DNA of 64,000 nucleotides from Lycorma delicatula. Taxonomy: Eukaryota > Arthropoda > Insecta > Hemiptera > Fulgoridae. Position numbers and translations under genes: made by a program. Below, piece after piece: positions 34,894 through 45,505 of this stretch; positions within the stretch are counted from its first letter, which is position 1, and the number at the start of each line of letters is the position of its first letter. The stretch lies in contig NC_134461.1 in the NCBI RefSeq assembly GCF_047948215.1, forward strand, positions 128,288,512-128,352,511, read 5' to 3'. The notes beneath the pieces were generated by a model. The model saw only the letters and a program-made list of their open reading frames with translations, ran no database searches and had not been told where the DNA came from.

Positions 34894-35924
34894 AAAGTAA
34901 AATTTAATTCCTAATTAAATTAAATAATAATTCTATTCTTATAATTTTTATCAAATTTTTTTTTAAGTTACGTTTTTATAATTTGGTCTAAAAATTGTTT
35001 GGTTGTTCTAAATAAGTTAAAGTATAAAAAAAAAAAACTACATGCATACTATTAAGTACAGTTCTGTTTTACTCGGCAAACGCCTGCAAAATTAAGTGTA
35101 TAAAGTTCGCGTGACTAAATTTCTATGCTGTGGTGCATTACCTGCGGCGTGTCGACGGACGTTGGCCTCCTACACCAAATTCTACACAATATACTTCATT
35201 ATTTATAATTATTGAACCGAAATTTAACAGATGGAACGTGTTACGATGTAATATTATTTAATTTAAAATACGGTTGATGTAATATTTTTCAATAGATAAA
35301 ATATATAGATATAATTATATTTGTAGCGTTGCTACCTTTCATCATGAAAATTCTTGGTCCGAATCCCGGTTACGCTTGGAATTTTTCACTATCTGTACAT
35401 TTTCATTTATTTTCGTTCATTCCGTTTATACATTTTATTCATACCGTTGCCAATTCGGATAAATAGATAAATATTTATTTTTAATGTGTTTTAATTCAAC
35501 TGATCCACGTTATTTTAGAATTTGTTTTATTAACTATATTTGGAATTATTTTTTTTTTTTCTAGATATATACATAATTTTAGAACTGAAAATTAATTAAA
35601 AAAATTAATTTTGCTGGAAAAAAGTGGTGATTCCATTCGAAGCTTGTCTTTTTGACTGTAATATCTAATCGTTAAATATTCTATGTTCTTTTTTGCCTGT
35701 AATTATTTTTATTCTATTTTATTTTATTTGTGATTTTTTTTAAAATTAATTTTATAATTGTTGAATTATATTTATGGATAACGAAGTAAATAAAGACAGT
35801 TTTCTAAACCAAACAAATAATACAGATAATAACATAAAATTTACGTAGAAGAAGAAGAATTAAATAATAATTTAATAAAATTCTTAATTTTTTTTCTTAG
35901 ATCTAATACTAATCAAACTCACCC
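34894..35924. other. AT-rich DNA; one decayed tRNA-like SINE trace
   Basis: GGTCCGAATCCCGGTTACGC near 35356-35375 followed by GGAATTTTTCACTATC resembles the B-box and next part of SINE family A, but no head can be read. Otherwise nothing recognised. Confidence 0.4.
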
Positions 35925-36178
35925 CATTGGTCTATTGATAAACTGGCCGTAAATCAGCTTATTTTGAAGTCGAGAGTTTTCAGATTTGAATCCTGATAAA
36001 GGTAGCTTTTATTCGAATTTGAATATTAGATCGAGGACATCGTTGTTCTTTGGCGGTCGGGTTTAAATTAACCACACGTCTCAGGAAGGGTCGGCCATGG
36101 TTGTTCAAGAATACATTACACTGATAATTCACTAATGACTTTAATTGTTGATGCAACTATAAATAAAAATAAAAATAT
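35925..36178 (+). mobile_element. SINE family C, second copy
   Basis: Decayed head (CCCCATTGGTCTATTGATAA), body with GTTGTTCTTTGGCGGTCGGG and ACACGTCTCAGGAAGGGTCG, and tail CACTAATGACTTTAATTGTT / GATGCAACTATAAATAAAAA as in 29626-29877. Confidence 0.85.
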
Positions 36179-36862
36179 ATATATAAATATAAAATACTAA
36201 TTAAAAATATTGAAATTATTACGTACAATTTAAACTGAATTTAAAACATTCAGATAATACAATTTCAAATCATTTATTTGTGAATTTTAGTTGTAACGTT
36301 TTATCGGCAGATATTTCGATGAACTGGTTGTGAATCTCAACCGGTAACGTATCAGCTATAACGTTTTCACTAAATGGATTCAGTGTCCATCAATTTGAGA
36401 AATTATTTTTAACTATCAGGAAATATTCCGCCGACTGAATTTTTATCTCAGCTAATGCATTTTCATGTTATCCAAACTTTGATGAATAGTATTTTCTTCT
36501 TCTTTCTTTTTCTTCATCCAAATCTATTCTTCTCAATATAATCGGAAGTAAGTGGAAACATGAAAATTTTTGCTTTGAAGGTAAATAATCCAGATATCAA
36601 GCTTCTTAATGAAAACATGAACTTTATCTATCATTAATAAAATGTTTTTATTATGTCCTAGTAAATTTACATTTAAGTCGTTTAAATGCGAAAATATATC
36701 AATTAAGTAAGCCAACAGTAGCATACTGATTATTTTGTAAAAAAATTGAGAATGGCCTTAGTTTATCCTGGAAAAATATTAATTCATTTCGCCACCCAAC
36801 AACCGGATTAACACTTTCCCCCGTGATAACTATCTGACATCTGTACGGAAAAGAACACTTCT

Positions 36863-37228
36863 TTGACAGGTTGTTATACGCATGGTATATTCCCCGATGT
36901 TAGAGAGTTGCGAGCGATTAGCTGGGTATCCCTCAATCGGCATACCATTCAGTTCCTCTCAGGACATGGTGCATTTAGGGACAAATTGGTTAAGTTTAGG
37001 TTGGTTGATTCCGGCTTCTGTCCGGACTGTAGGGTCGATGACACCGTGGACCATGTCCTTTACATATGTCCCCGGTACGAAGCTGAACGTACCAGAGTTA
37101 CTAGGGAACTCGAGAGAGTAAACTCTGTTTTGGATCTACGAGTCAACTGGAGGACTCGTAGAGAGTGGAAAATAGTTGCTGGCTTCCTTCGCTTCCTCGC
37201 CCTGAGCAGGACCGCCGAGGGGATCTAG
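36863..37228 (+). pseudogene. R1-family-2 RT protein C-terminus (121 codons)
   Basis: Open for 121 codons: RELRAISWVSLNRHTIQFLS, GHGAFRDKLVKFRLVDSGFC, CPDCRVDDTVDHVLYICPRY, then RREWKIVAGFLRFLALSRTA. The C-x2-C…H-x4-C knuckle (CPDC…DHVLYIC) is complete; in R1-clade proteins this follows the RT domain and is thought to bind nucleic acid. Everything upstream, including RT and endonuclease, was lost by 5' truncation at insertion. The frame is undamaged, so the insertion is relatively young. Confidence 0.85.
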
Positions 37229-37873
37229 TAGGTGATAGGAACCTGGGTGGCTAGGGACCGCCTGGGCAGTTGACTGGCCGAAGGTAGGCGCTTAGGCAGC
37301 GTGCCTCGGTTAGATGTATTGGTGGTATGCATTGAATCAGGCTGTCGGCGGAGTTGCGGCCGTTGTCGGCGGGCGGGATTATTCTTGCCCGGTGGGTGCG
37401 GTCGCGCTCCGACGGGGGCATTAATGAGCTAATGTCACTGTCGGCGAGGCTTCTCTGGGTGCTGCTTTGGTGGTACGCAAGGGAGTCTCGGCGGCAATTT
37501 TCGAATGATGGTGAATGTCACGCGGGACTCCGTGATGGCGCTGTGCGGGAGTAGGCGTTTTTCTCCTCTCCCGGGCAGACCGGAACGGAGTCAGTTAGAA
37601 ACTCAGTTTGAGAATTAAGCGGGGTTCTTAAGGGAACTAGGTTTAAATTTCGATGTACAAACTTTAGTGGGAAAGTTTATTGTTGTGGTAGTTAGTGCGG
37701 ATCTGAGACATTCAGAAGTGGCTCTAATAGTAGGATCTAGGCGCTGGGTCTTGCGCGGTTAGGTTCCGCGGTTAGGTTCTAGCTTAGTTCCTGATGGCGA
37801 CGTGGTAGCTGCAGGTGTCCGTTGTCTTCATTCTGAAGGCATAAACTTGTAAATCTATCTCGGGGTGAATTTT

Positions 37874-37911
37874 TACCGATGTAGATGTCCCTCGGGGCAT
37901 CTGCATCGGTG
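37874..37911 (+). ncRNA. R1 family 2 3'UTR stem-loop (copy at 38 kb)
   Basis: TACCGATG (37874-37881) pairs with CATCGGTG (37904-37911, closing T·G); T·G wobble; AGATG (37883-37887) pairs with CATCT (37898-37902); loop TCCCTCGGGG. Compared with 17155-17192, two base pairs changed on both sides (T-A to C-G and A-T to G-C). Confidence 0.7.
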
Positions 37912-39460
37912 GCATCTCTGCGGGGCCTGAACTGTAAGCTGTGGTGCGCAATCAGTTTGAGGACGAGAAGATGTCCTCCGTTAAAGCCACTGCTGGCTAG
38001 GAACGGAGGGGGTGGTGTAGCGACCGGATACGCTACGAGGTGGGATCTTCTCCCCTCGGGGGGGAATCGAGATGTACGGAAAAGAAGAAACCTTTTCTTT
38101 TCGTCCGTTTCATCTCATACTTCAGACAGCCTGTTCTGTAATGGTGGACGTTTAATACGATTAACCATTTTTACAGCTTTATAAACAAGAGATTTTCCGG
38201 CATATATTTTTGTGGCAAGAGCATGTTTGTGAAGGAAGCAACGCGTATATTTCGCCCTCGGTATAAGACGATCTTTTAATTTTTTCAGAAATTCACTGTT
38301 TTTTCCTGTTATGGCCTTTCCACCATCACTACATATTGCAATACATTTTGTCCAGTCTGTGTTATAGTTTTTAGTAGCTTCAAAAAAAACAAAAAAAACA
38401 CTGTCCTACTGCATGACCAGGTTTTGATTTGCAAATCAACATATTTTCTTTGACTGATCTGTCCCTATCGCATTCATACGAGATTTCACAAAACATAACA
38501 ACTGACTAATGTTTGCCTCATCGATTGATACTGTGTCGTTGGAAAGCGGAATTTTTTTCAACTTTTTTGTTTATCCATGCCTATTAAAACACTGACCAAG
38601 AGCAGAAGGCGATATGAGGTTTTCCGGGATTGAACGGGGTTTGGACATTTTAGCTACTACTGTTAATGCTATCAGATAAGATGCTTTAAATGTATTTTTA
38701 TTAGTACGGCTTGATTTACAAATAGAAGCTTGTTGATTTGTCAAAGTATAACATTTTTTCGAAAAATTCCAAGGGTTTGCTTGTATGATTCGGATACTTA
38801 GTTACCAAGTGTCAAATTAATTTTGATGGCTTCGTGCTTTCATCGGAGAGAATATAAAAGCAAACAACGCACTGCGGCTTTCCATTCATTCAGGTAAAAC
38901 CGTAATTTAAATAACTGTCATTGTACAATCTTATCTTTTAACAATCGATTCAATGGATGGGTCGCTTCGTTTTTTCACAAATTTTTCCATTTTGCATAAA
39001 TACCTAATTGAAAAAAAAAAAAATAGTTACATCGTTTGACCGTACACTAAAAAACCGAAACATCAGTTATTATTATTTTCAATGAAACTACGCTTGTATA
39101 ATTCTAAATAAAGGCACCAGACGCACGCTTCGCATTCGTAACTAAACTGACGTTCTGCAATCCCTTACGTCTCTTTTATAGTGCTGAGAGCACGCGTATT
39201 CAAACGTATTTTAACACATGTTTTAACACCACGCTCTCATCGCGACCAAATTACAAGGAGCACGCACACATCAAGTTGGAATCTCTAAGTTGTTTATGTT
39301 GTTCACTTCATACATGCATGTGCATACTTGTCGCTATAAACGAATCTAAATAGTTTTAACTAGGTTTCATTGGGTTGGGGTTGGGGGTCGTGAAAATACA
39401 TTATATATAATTTTTTTTAATTTTTGGGGGTCGTGCAGCTAAAAAGATTGAGAATCACTG

Positions 39461-40335
39461 ATCTAAGAATATAAGTATATTTTTACTTGTATCCTTTGTG
39501 TAGTACTGTGTGACTAACTTGTATTCAAATTATGTTAATATGGGAACCTGCTGATAAGACTTATGTCTTAACGGCACCCGATATTAAACAATCTATGAAA
39601 AAAGATAAATAAAAAAGTATAATAGTAATTATTTTTGATATTATTGTTGTTATTAGGATTAAAGAACAAAAAAAAAAGACAGAACAAAACCGTGTTTTTA
39701 ATTACCAACTAAAAATAGAAACACATATATATCCAAACCCGAAATTAAATAACTAAAATTACAGAAATATTTCAGAGAACTAAAAAAAATGTTTAAATTG
39801 GAAAATTATTACATCATTAAAAATAACAAAAGGAATAAATGTAAGAACGAAAATCGATTTATATACACAAAAATGGCATTTTATACATCGACGGGCATCG
39901 CTAGCGTCCCTTCTGGCAAGTAGACAACTTGACACTGAGGCGGCGACGCTACCTGTATAATCTTTAAAATAGGGTTTCTCGACACATTTCGTACCTTCAA
40001 ATTCATTTTATTAAATAAATAAGAACGATATGTTTATGAATAATTGTGTTTAAAAATTCTGAGTAAAAATTTAATCTAATGTACAGAACAGTTTTTCGAT
40101 TAGCATTCTTGTTGTTTCGTTGGAGCGCATCACATGTCCCACAGTAACTACTATTAAAATATTCAGACTTTAGAAGTAGTCCGACTAAGATCAGCTGATA
40201 CCGATCGGTGAAGAACGACTCAACCGATTTAGATTAAATTTTAACATACGTATTTAAATTCAAATGAAACTGATGTAATAGTTTAGAGATTTTTGAGCCA
40301 CAAAATTCTATACATAGGCATATATATATAGACTT
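39461..40335. other. AT-rich DNA without recognised gene
   Basis: Nothing recognised in either strand. Confidence 0.5.
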
Positions 40336-40430
40336 CCCGTCAAGTATTATTCATGATTTATTTAACACATACATTGAACATTGTTTACGCATACAACCAC
40401 ACTTTTTCAAAAATGAAAACCAAACGATTC
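40336..40430. repeat. Inverted copy of 42025-42108
   Basis: CCCGTCAAGTATTATTCATG through CATACAACCACACTTTTTC is the reverse complement, with changes, of 42025-42108. Both copies can be read as PSSI(I/F)HDLFN(T/I)YIEHC with mostly silent or conservative differences, which suggests a once-coding transposon part. The protein is not recognised. The R1 fragment at 40540-41559 lies between the two copies. Confidence 0.6.
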
Positions 40431-40539
40431 AAATGAAAAAATAAAAGTGAAAATTAGTAATTCATTAAAAAAAACTCTTAGCATAGTTAAATAAAGTTAT
40501 ATTTTTTAGATGTTTCAATCTCTTTCAGCGGACCGGTGA

Positions 40540-41559
40540 AGGATGGGAAAAGTCCCGTATGTTTTCCATTGAAAATAAATCGAGTAACGATGTGGGTTAC
40601 TTGGTAGGAGGCAGGAGATGAAGGTTTTGGGATGCGGTTTCGAGCCGGGCCTGTACCGGAGCGGAACGGTGATCTCAATGCACCGGTTCTAAATTTCGAA
40701 CAGTTGCCCATCTCCCGCCATGCTTCCATCTCCAGCCTCGCGATGGAAGCATGGCAGCAAGAATAGCATGCCACGACTAAGGGAAGGTCCTTGTATAGAT
40801 TTATACAGGATCTGGAGGGGATAGTATTCCTCTCCTTCGTTTTTAAGGGCAACGGGAGCCCGAGTGCTCTCCAACTATGTAAATTTAAATCAATATTTTT
40901 TTCGGTTCCGCCTGGCAGCTGATGAACTGTGCGTATGCGGGGAGGTTCAGTCGAACGAACACATGATGTTTGACTGCCCAGCTCTTGGGGTGCTTGAACT
41001 CAGGTCACCCTGGAACTTAGAGGTGAAGGGGAAAATTGGCCACTTATAAGCGGCGAGTCAATGTGGCAAGAACGGCATTGTCGGATCGTGTGGGAGTTCC
41101 TTGATGCGATTGCTTTGTTCAACCGATATCAGTAGTTTACTTAAGGGAAAAGACTCCTACCGGTCTGCTATAGGAACCTAACCGAGAGATACGGCTGGGT
41201 ACCAGCCAGATTATGGCTCCAAACGCTTTAATGGTGGACAGGTACTTGTTGGCATTCAGCGGCTTAGGCGTGGCAGCGAATTGCTATCTTTGACGAGATA
41301 AATTAATTGTTGATAGTCATATATGTTTTAATAGTTGACGGGGTGCGCCTACCCATTTTAGTGATATAGGACAAGTGGGCGGTGGGACACGCAAGCGAGT
41401 GGTGTATGATACCACTCTTTTAGGTTAGCTCTAGGAGCTAGTTAGGACACTGGTCGCTAAACTGTTTCGAGGCTCAGTAGCTTTTGTTGCACAAACATTC
41501 GGTCTTATGTTTAGGGCGACCGAATGGTATGGTGGCGGGAGAAATGCCAAGCAAACCAA
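40540..41559 (+). mobile_element. R1-clade family 1, 3' fragment
   Basis: Plus-strand counterpart of the reverse complement of about 11089-12050. It begins around GATGCGGTTTCGAGCCGGGC and continues with GACTAAGGGAAGGTCCTTGT, a knuckle-region frame RLAADELCVCGEVQSNEHMM / FDCPALG (40914-41000), and the 3'UTR with GTAGGAGTC-type and ACACTGGTCGCTAAA blocks, ending GCCAAGCAAACCAA. Premature stops and a 25-bp change that creates a palindrome (40717-40755) mark it as inert. No target duplication found. Confidence 0.85.
40717..40755. repeat. 14-bp perfect inverted repeat in R1 fragment
   Basis: GCCATGCTTCCATC (40717-40730) and GATGGAAGCATGGC (40742-40755), 11-bp spacer. In the homologous copy (around 11928-11970, reverse strand) only the GATGGAAGCATGGC arm is present; the other side reads CCCGCCTGCGGAAGAGGCTG. 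Confidence 0.9.
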
Positions 41560-41729
41560 ACTTGGTAGATTCAGTTTTTTCTATACGGATTCCATTTTAA
41601 TACGAGACATATTGTTTTTATCCTACAACGAATTCTACAGGATAAATTCAGTAAGATACGAAACACTAATAAGGATACTATATAAAAATAAATTGTGATA
41701 CATTTTGTTCAACACATCTCTTTAGTTGA

Positions 41730-42252
41730 GATCTATTTTATACATGGTTTGTAAAGAACATTAGCTCAACATAAATATGTTTATGCTTAGAGTTTATCAC
41801 AAAAAATGTCTTATATTGAAATATAAAAGAAACTTCATGTAGTAGGAAAAAAATCGATGAAAGTTTAAGCTTGACTGAATGTGTTTTGATTTCGTTTTTT
41901 GCATAGTTTAAGATGAAATTATCATAGAGTTCCATAAAGATAAAGTCGTACTTGCTCCTAAATAGTCTGTTTTATAAAAATAAGTATGAACACTAAATTT
42001 ATTTTTTGAAAATAAATTCGGAGACAACTTTCTGTTTTGAAAAAGCGTGGTTGTACGCGTGAACAGTGTTCAATATAAATATTAAATAAATCATGAAAAA
42101 TACTTGACGGGATGTGCTTTGATTTCACTTTTTGCATAGAAGTGTAGATGGAATTTTCCATAGAGTTTCACGTAGAATTAATAAAAATGTCTTACATTGA
42201 AAAGAAAAAAAAACTTCATGTAGTAGGTAAATTATTGAATGAAAGTTTAATT
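41730..42252. repeat. Shuffled direct repeats next to R1 fragment
   Basis: Block A (41801-41869, AACTTCATGTAGTAGG) recurs at 42184-42252. Block B (41880-41940, TTGCATAG…CATAGAGTT) recurs at 42111-42175. The order is A-B then B'-A', same orientation, with the 42025-42108 inverted block between. Minus-strand frames of 63-67 codons cross these blocks but are not recognised. Confidence 0.65.
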
Positions 42253-42273
42253 CACAAAGTAGTGCGGACCATA

Positions 42274-42297
42274 AATATCTATCCATCTATCTATCTA

Positions 42298-42332
<35 letters not shown>
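42274..42332. repeat. (ATCT)n(AT)n microsatellite
   Basis: A few ATCT/ATCC tetranucleotides, then about 15 AT dinucleotides. Confidence 0.95.
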
Positions 42333-42607
42333 TACAGAGTTGATAAAATATCGGAACTCTTAAATAACTTTTCAACTGTGTAACATAGAAAAATGAAGGT
42401 TAGCAAACGCTCCAAAGTTAGAACCGACCTATTTTTTAATGAGATCACCACACCTCAAATCACCAGGTGACCTCCATTATGGGAACTCAAAAATTTTAAA
42501 TGGAAAGAATCGAGTTAAGACAACCCTAACCAAGGTGGGAGATATTTAATTTGTTTCACCATTTATTTCAAACGTGTCTACAATACCGTTTAAATAATTA
42601 CTCGATG

Positions 42608-42690
42608 CCAGCCTCCGTGGCGCGAGTCCTAGCGTCTCAGCCTTTCATCCGGAGGTCCTGGGTTCGAATCCCGGTCAGGCATAGAATCTT
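42608..42690 (+). mobile_element. SINE family A, tRNA-like head only
   Basis: TGCCAGCCTCCGTGGCGCGA, then CAGCCTTTCATCCGGAGG and GGGTTCGAATCCCGGTCAGG. The outer TGCC/GGCA and the T-arm pair, but no proper anticodon arm can be folded, and the same sequence heads the SINE at 14318-14475. Hence a SINE head, not a tRNA gene. Similarity fades after about 42690. Confidence 0.8.
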
Positions 42691-42719
42691 TCATGCTAAT
42701 AATTCCCATGTGGTCATGT

Positions 42720-44984
42720 GATGTGGTCATTTAGCCCAAATGAAAACTATAAAAAAAAACTGCAAATGCTATTAACTGAAAACGATTTATTTTTATGTAA
42801 ACCTCTACTTGGAGATCAATACCTGCAGACAACCTTTGAAACTGGCTGAGAAAAACATTAAATGGCTGCTATTTTTGTTGCGGATGACGTAGCCCGAGGT
42901 TTTTACGTCAAAATGTTTGCTTTTTTAGGTTTTTATATAATTTTCCGCTGCTCAACCCTTCACGTTTAACATTTTTGAGTTATTCCCCAAGGACGCATGA
43001 TGATGAGGTGATCTGAGACCGAAAAAAAAGATAATTTCGTGATAGGAATATTTGCTAAATGCTATTTTACTATGTTTATAACTAAAGACAACTTGTTTAA
43101 GGGTTGTCATATTTTATTACTCTGTATATATATATATATATATATATATAAGTCCAGTTAAAAATGGTACAATCATTTTTCGTGTTACTTCGTTCTGTAA
43201 ATGTAAATATTTTACGTTTATTAAATGTACTATACTCTTAATTAGAATTGACAAAAAAAAAAATTCGATAAAAAAGTTTTTTATCTGAATTAAATTACTG
43301 CGACCGACTGCTATTTTACATTGACTTCATAGCGGGTGTTATTCGTGACCTCAGATGAATAATTATCAGCAAAAAATTTTATTCACTAACGTTAGGGGAA
43401 AATAAAATATTTTTATTTAACTATCTTTTCATAAAACAAATAATAAATAGAATAATAACAAAAAATAAAAGAAATACACTTAGCCTAATACATTTTGTCA
43501 ACATTTAATTGCATACATTCGAATTTAAGAAAAAAATTATGAAAAACTACTTTATTAAACGTCAGTTTTCACCGATTACTATTCCATTATTTTAAAGTTA
43601 TTTTAGTGAACTAAAGTAAATTAAATGCTCTTAAACTAATGAATTTTATTGTAGTATATTAGAAAAGATGAAATTTAGTTATATAGAAAAAGCAATATCT
43701 TGAAAAACGCCAAGTTAAATGTAAACAAAGTCTAATTTCCAATCGAATCGTTAGTCTTGTCGGCCTGTATTTTGTTATTGTTTTTAATTATTCAAAGAAA
43801 GAAATGCGTACGTTTAATGAATTCATAATACCGATTGGAATTACAAAAATAACGACATATATATTGGAATTCTTACTTTTTGAAAATTTTTTAAAATTGA
43901 TTCAATATCGGATGAATGAATTGAGTTCAACATAAACTCTCTCGGAATGACATATTCTTTCAAAAAAAAGTAAGAAGTGTAAATTATTTATTGAAATTTT
44001 AAGAAGTTTTATTTAATATACTATTTTAAAAAAAAATGATATTTTAATCCATTTTACGAGGTTTTATTCCCTATCTTATAATTAGGGAGCCTAGCTGCTA
44101 ACAACAGGTGGGCGCCTCCGGGTTACAGTTAGGAAAAATACAGTAGTACAATTGTTTGCTGCGTATAAAGAATAATTAAAATAAACAATTGCGGACTAAG
44201 CGATGGCAGGTTTTTAGCTATAATAGAACATGTTCTAAGCGGGGATAAATTTTAACAAAAAATACCACAAAGCCGAAAAAGGGTAGTATTTTCGGTACTT
44301 ACCTTCAGAAGATTATCAAGCGGTCGATACTCAAATATAATACAACTGTCATATTCTCGAAAGTAGAATACGGAAGTAGTTAATCGTACCGAAGGAACTA
44401 TTAAAACCGTTGGGTATTTGTGTAGAAATTAAAAAGTAATAATTCCTGAAAGGGGATTTTGTGAGGGTTCTCTGAACAACAATCTTGAAGCTAATGTTTA
44501 TTAGGTTGTAGATATCACAGCTGTTTTGGTTAAAGCATTTATCGAGTCAATCTTTAATAGCAGTGGTAAATTTAGAGTTTATTATTACTCTTAACGCGCG
44601 GGTTGTAATTTCACCATGATCGCGAAAGGAAAGAAGATGCATTGAAGATAAGGAAAAATATCAAAATGTGCGGCAGTATAAAACCGAAAATGTTCCTCTT
44701 ATCATTATTGTATTATCGTTGGAAAAGATGGAAAAAACGACGAATGTGGGTATGCCCCAATATCAAGATAAGACCAGAGAAACGTTATTTCGTACAACTT
44801 ATTCTTCGAAATAATTAAATACGAAGAAGAATTTCTTAAATTTATTTGGATGTAAACAGCTATTTTTCATTAATTACTTATAAAAGGCGAATCGCTTTTC
44901 AACCCCACTGATTGTTTCTTGTTAACTTTTTCATTTTCCAATGATTTTTGTAATTATGGAAATTTAATTAAAAGTAACAGAATA
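42720..44984. other. AT-rich DNA without recognised gene
   Basis: Contains an (AT)n run at 43125-43151. Nothing else recognised. Confidence 0.5.
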
Positions 44985-45316
44985 TACGCTTCAGTTTAGT
45001 TAAAAAAAAAACTTTTTCTTAACTGCAGTAACAAGTCCTCATCGAGAGCTTTCTACGTATATCATAAGCGGTACTTATTTTCATCGGTTCAAATGAAATT
45101 TTAATTAATGAAATATTTGGATCTTACCAGGGAGAGGCACATCGGTTCAAATCCGATTTCATGTACACATATTTTTTTAAAACTTTTTTCTTTAATTGAA
45201 ATATATTGATTTATTAATAATTATTAACTTCTGATTGTAAAAAAACATTACAATAAATAATTTTTTTAAATAAATTAACAATTATTATAATCCACCTCAC
45301 CAGCACGTTTATAAGT

Positions 45317-45358
45317 ACTTTAGATCTTTCGACTTACTTGGAAGACATCATCAGGAGT
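45317..45358 (-). ncRNA. Hammerhead-ribozyme-like motif (2)
   Basis: Minus strand: ACTC, CTGATGA, T, GTCTT-loop-AAGTC, GAA, AGATCT, A, AAGT. Compared with motif 3, stem I has one mismatch (C opposite A) and stem II one (T opposite T), so this copy is probably weaker or inactive. The core bases are intact, with the same extra T before stem II. Confidence 0.4.
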
Positions 45359-45463
45359 TGAAATTTATACGTTTAAAGTCAAAATTAAAAAAAAAAATCA
45401 TAGTTAAAATTAAAAAAAGTTAAAAACAGTCATGACTGTCCCGGTCCTACTACATTAATTTTA

Positions 45464-45505
45464 ACTCCTGATGATGGCTTCCACGTAAGCCGAAAGATCT
45501 AGAGT
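45464..45505 (+). ncRNA. Hammerhead-ribozyme-like motif (3)
   Basis: Plus strand: ACTC (45464-45467), CTGATGA (45468-45474), T, GGCTT (45476-45480), six-base loop, AAGCC (45487-45491), GAA (45492-45494), palindromic AGATCT (45495-45500), A (45501, predicted cleavage position), GAGT (45502-45505) closing stem I. All stems are fully paired. The one-base insertion before stem II is shared with the other two motifs. Confidence 0.5.

Larger units (their letters stand above)
36856..38072 (+). mobile_element. R1-clade family 2, 5'-truncated insertion in the hAT relic
   Basis: A perfect 14-bp duplication TGTACGGAAAAGAA flanks it (36842-36855 and 38073-38086). It holds the C-terminus of the RT protein, then about 850 bp of 3'UTR similar to 16790-17345. 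It ends without a poly-A tail (…CGGGGGGGAATCGAGA). It interrupts the hAT frame, so it is younger than the hAT copy. Confidence 0.9.
36480..39460 (-). pseudogene. hAT (ZBED-like) transposase relic, split by an R1 fragment
   Basis: On the minus strand from about 38990 the N-terminus reads MEKFVKKRSDPSIESIV, then NTFKASYLIALTVVAK, SIPENLISPSA, LSNDTVSIDEANISQLL, ICSDGGKAITGKNSEFLKKL, LIPRAKYTRCFLHKHALATK, KAVKMVNRIKRPPLQNRLSE, and, beyond the insertion, MLLLAYLIDIFSHLNDLNVN and KVHVFIKKLDIWIIYLQSKN. This is the order of ZBED5/SCAND3-like hAT transposases (SK..LASYLVAL.IAK..P..I.E.LI.P; CTDGA..M.G; CFLHR.ALA; AYL.DIF..LN.LN). The hAT-like end GATTGAGAATCACTG at 39446-39460 is the reverse of a CAGTGATTCTCAATC terminus. 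Several stops and frameshifts; the C-terminal end and second terminus are lost or unreadable. A live protein would cut and paste the element. Confidence 0.8.

Noticed and set aside
42608..42690. Possible functional tRNA gene
   Set aside because: The T-arm and outer acceptor pairs fold, but there is no valid anticodon arm, and the same head is attached to a SINE body at 14318-14475.
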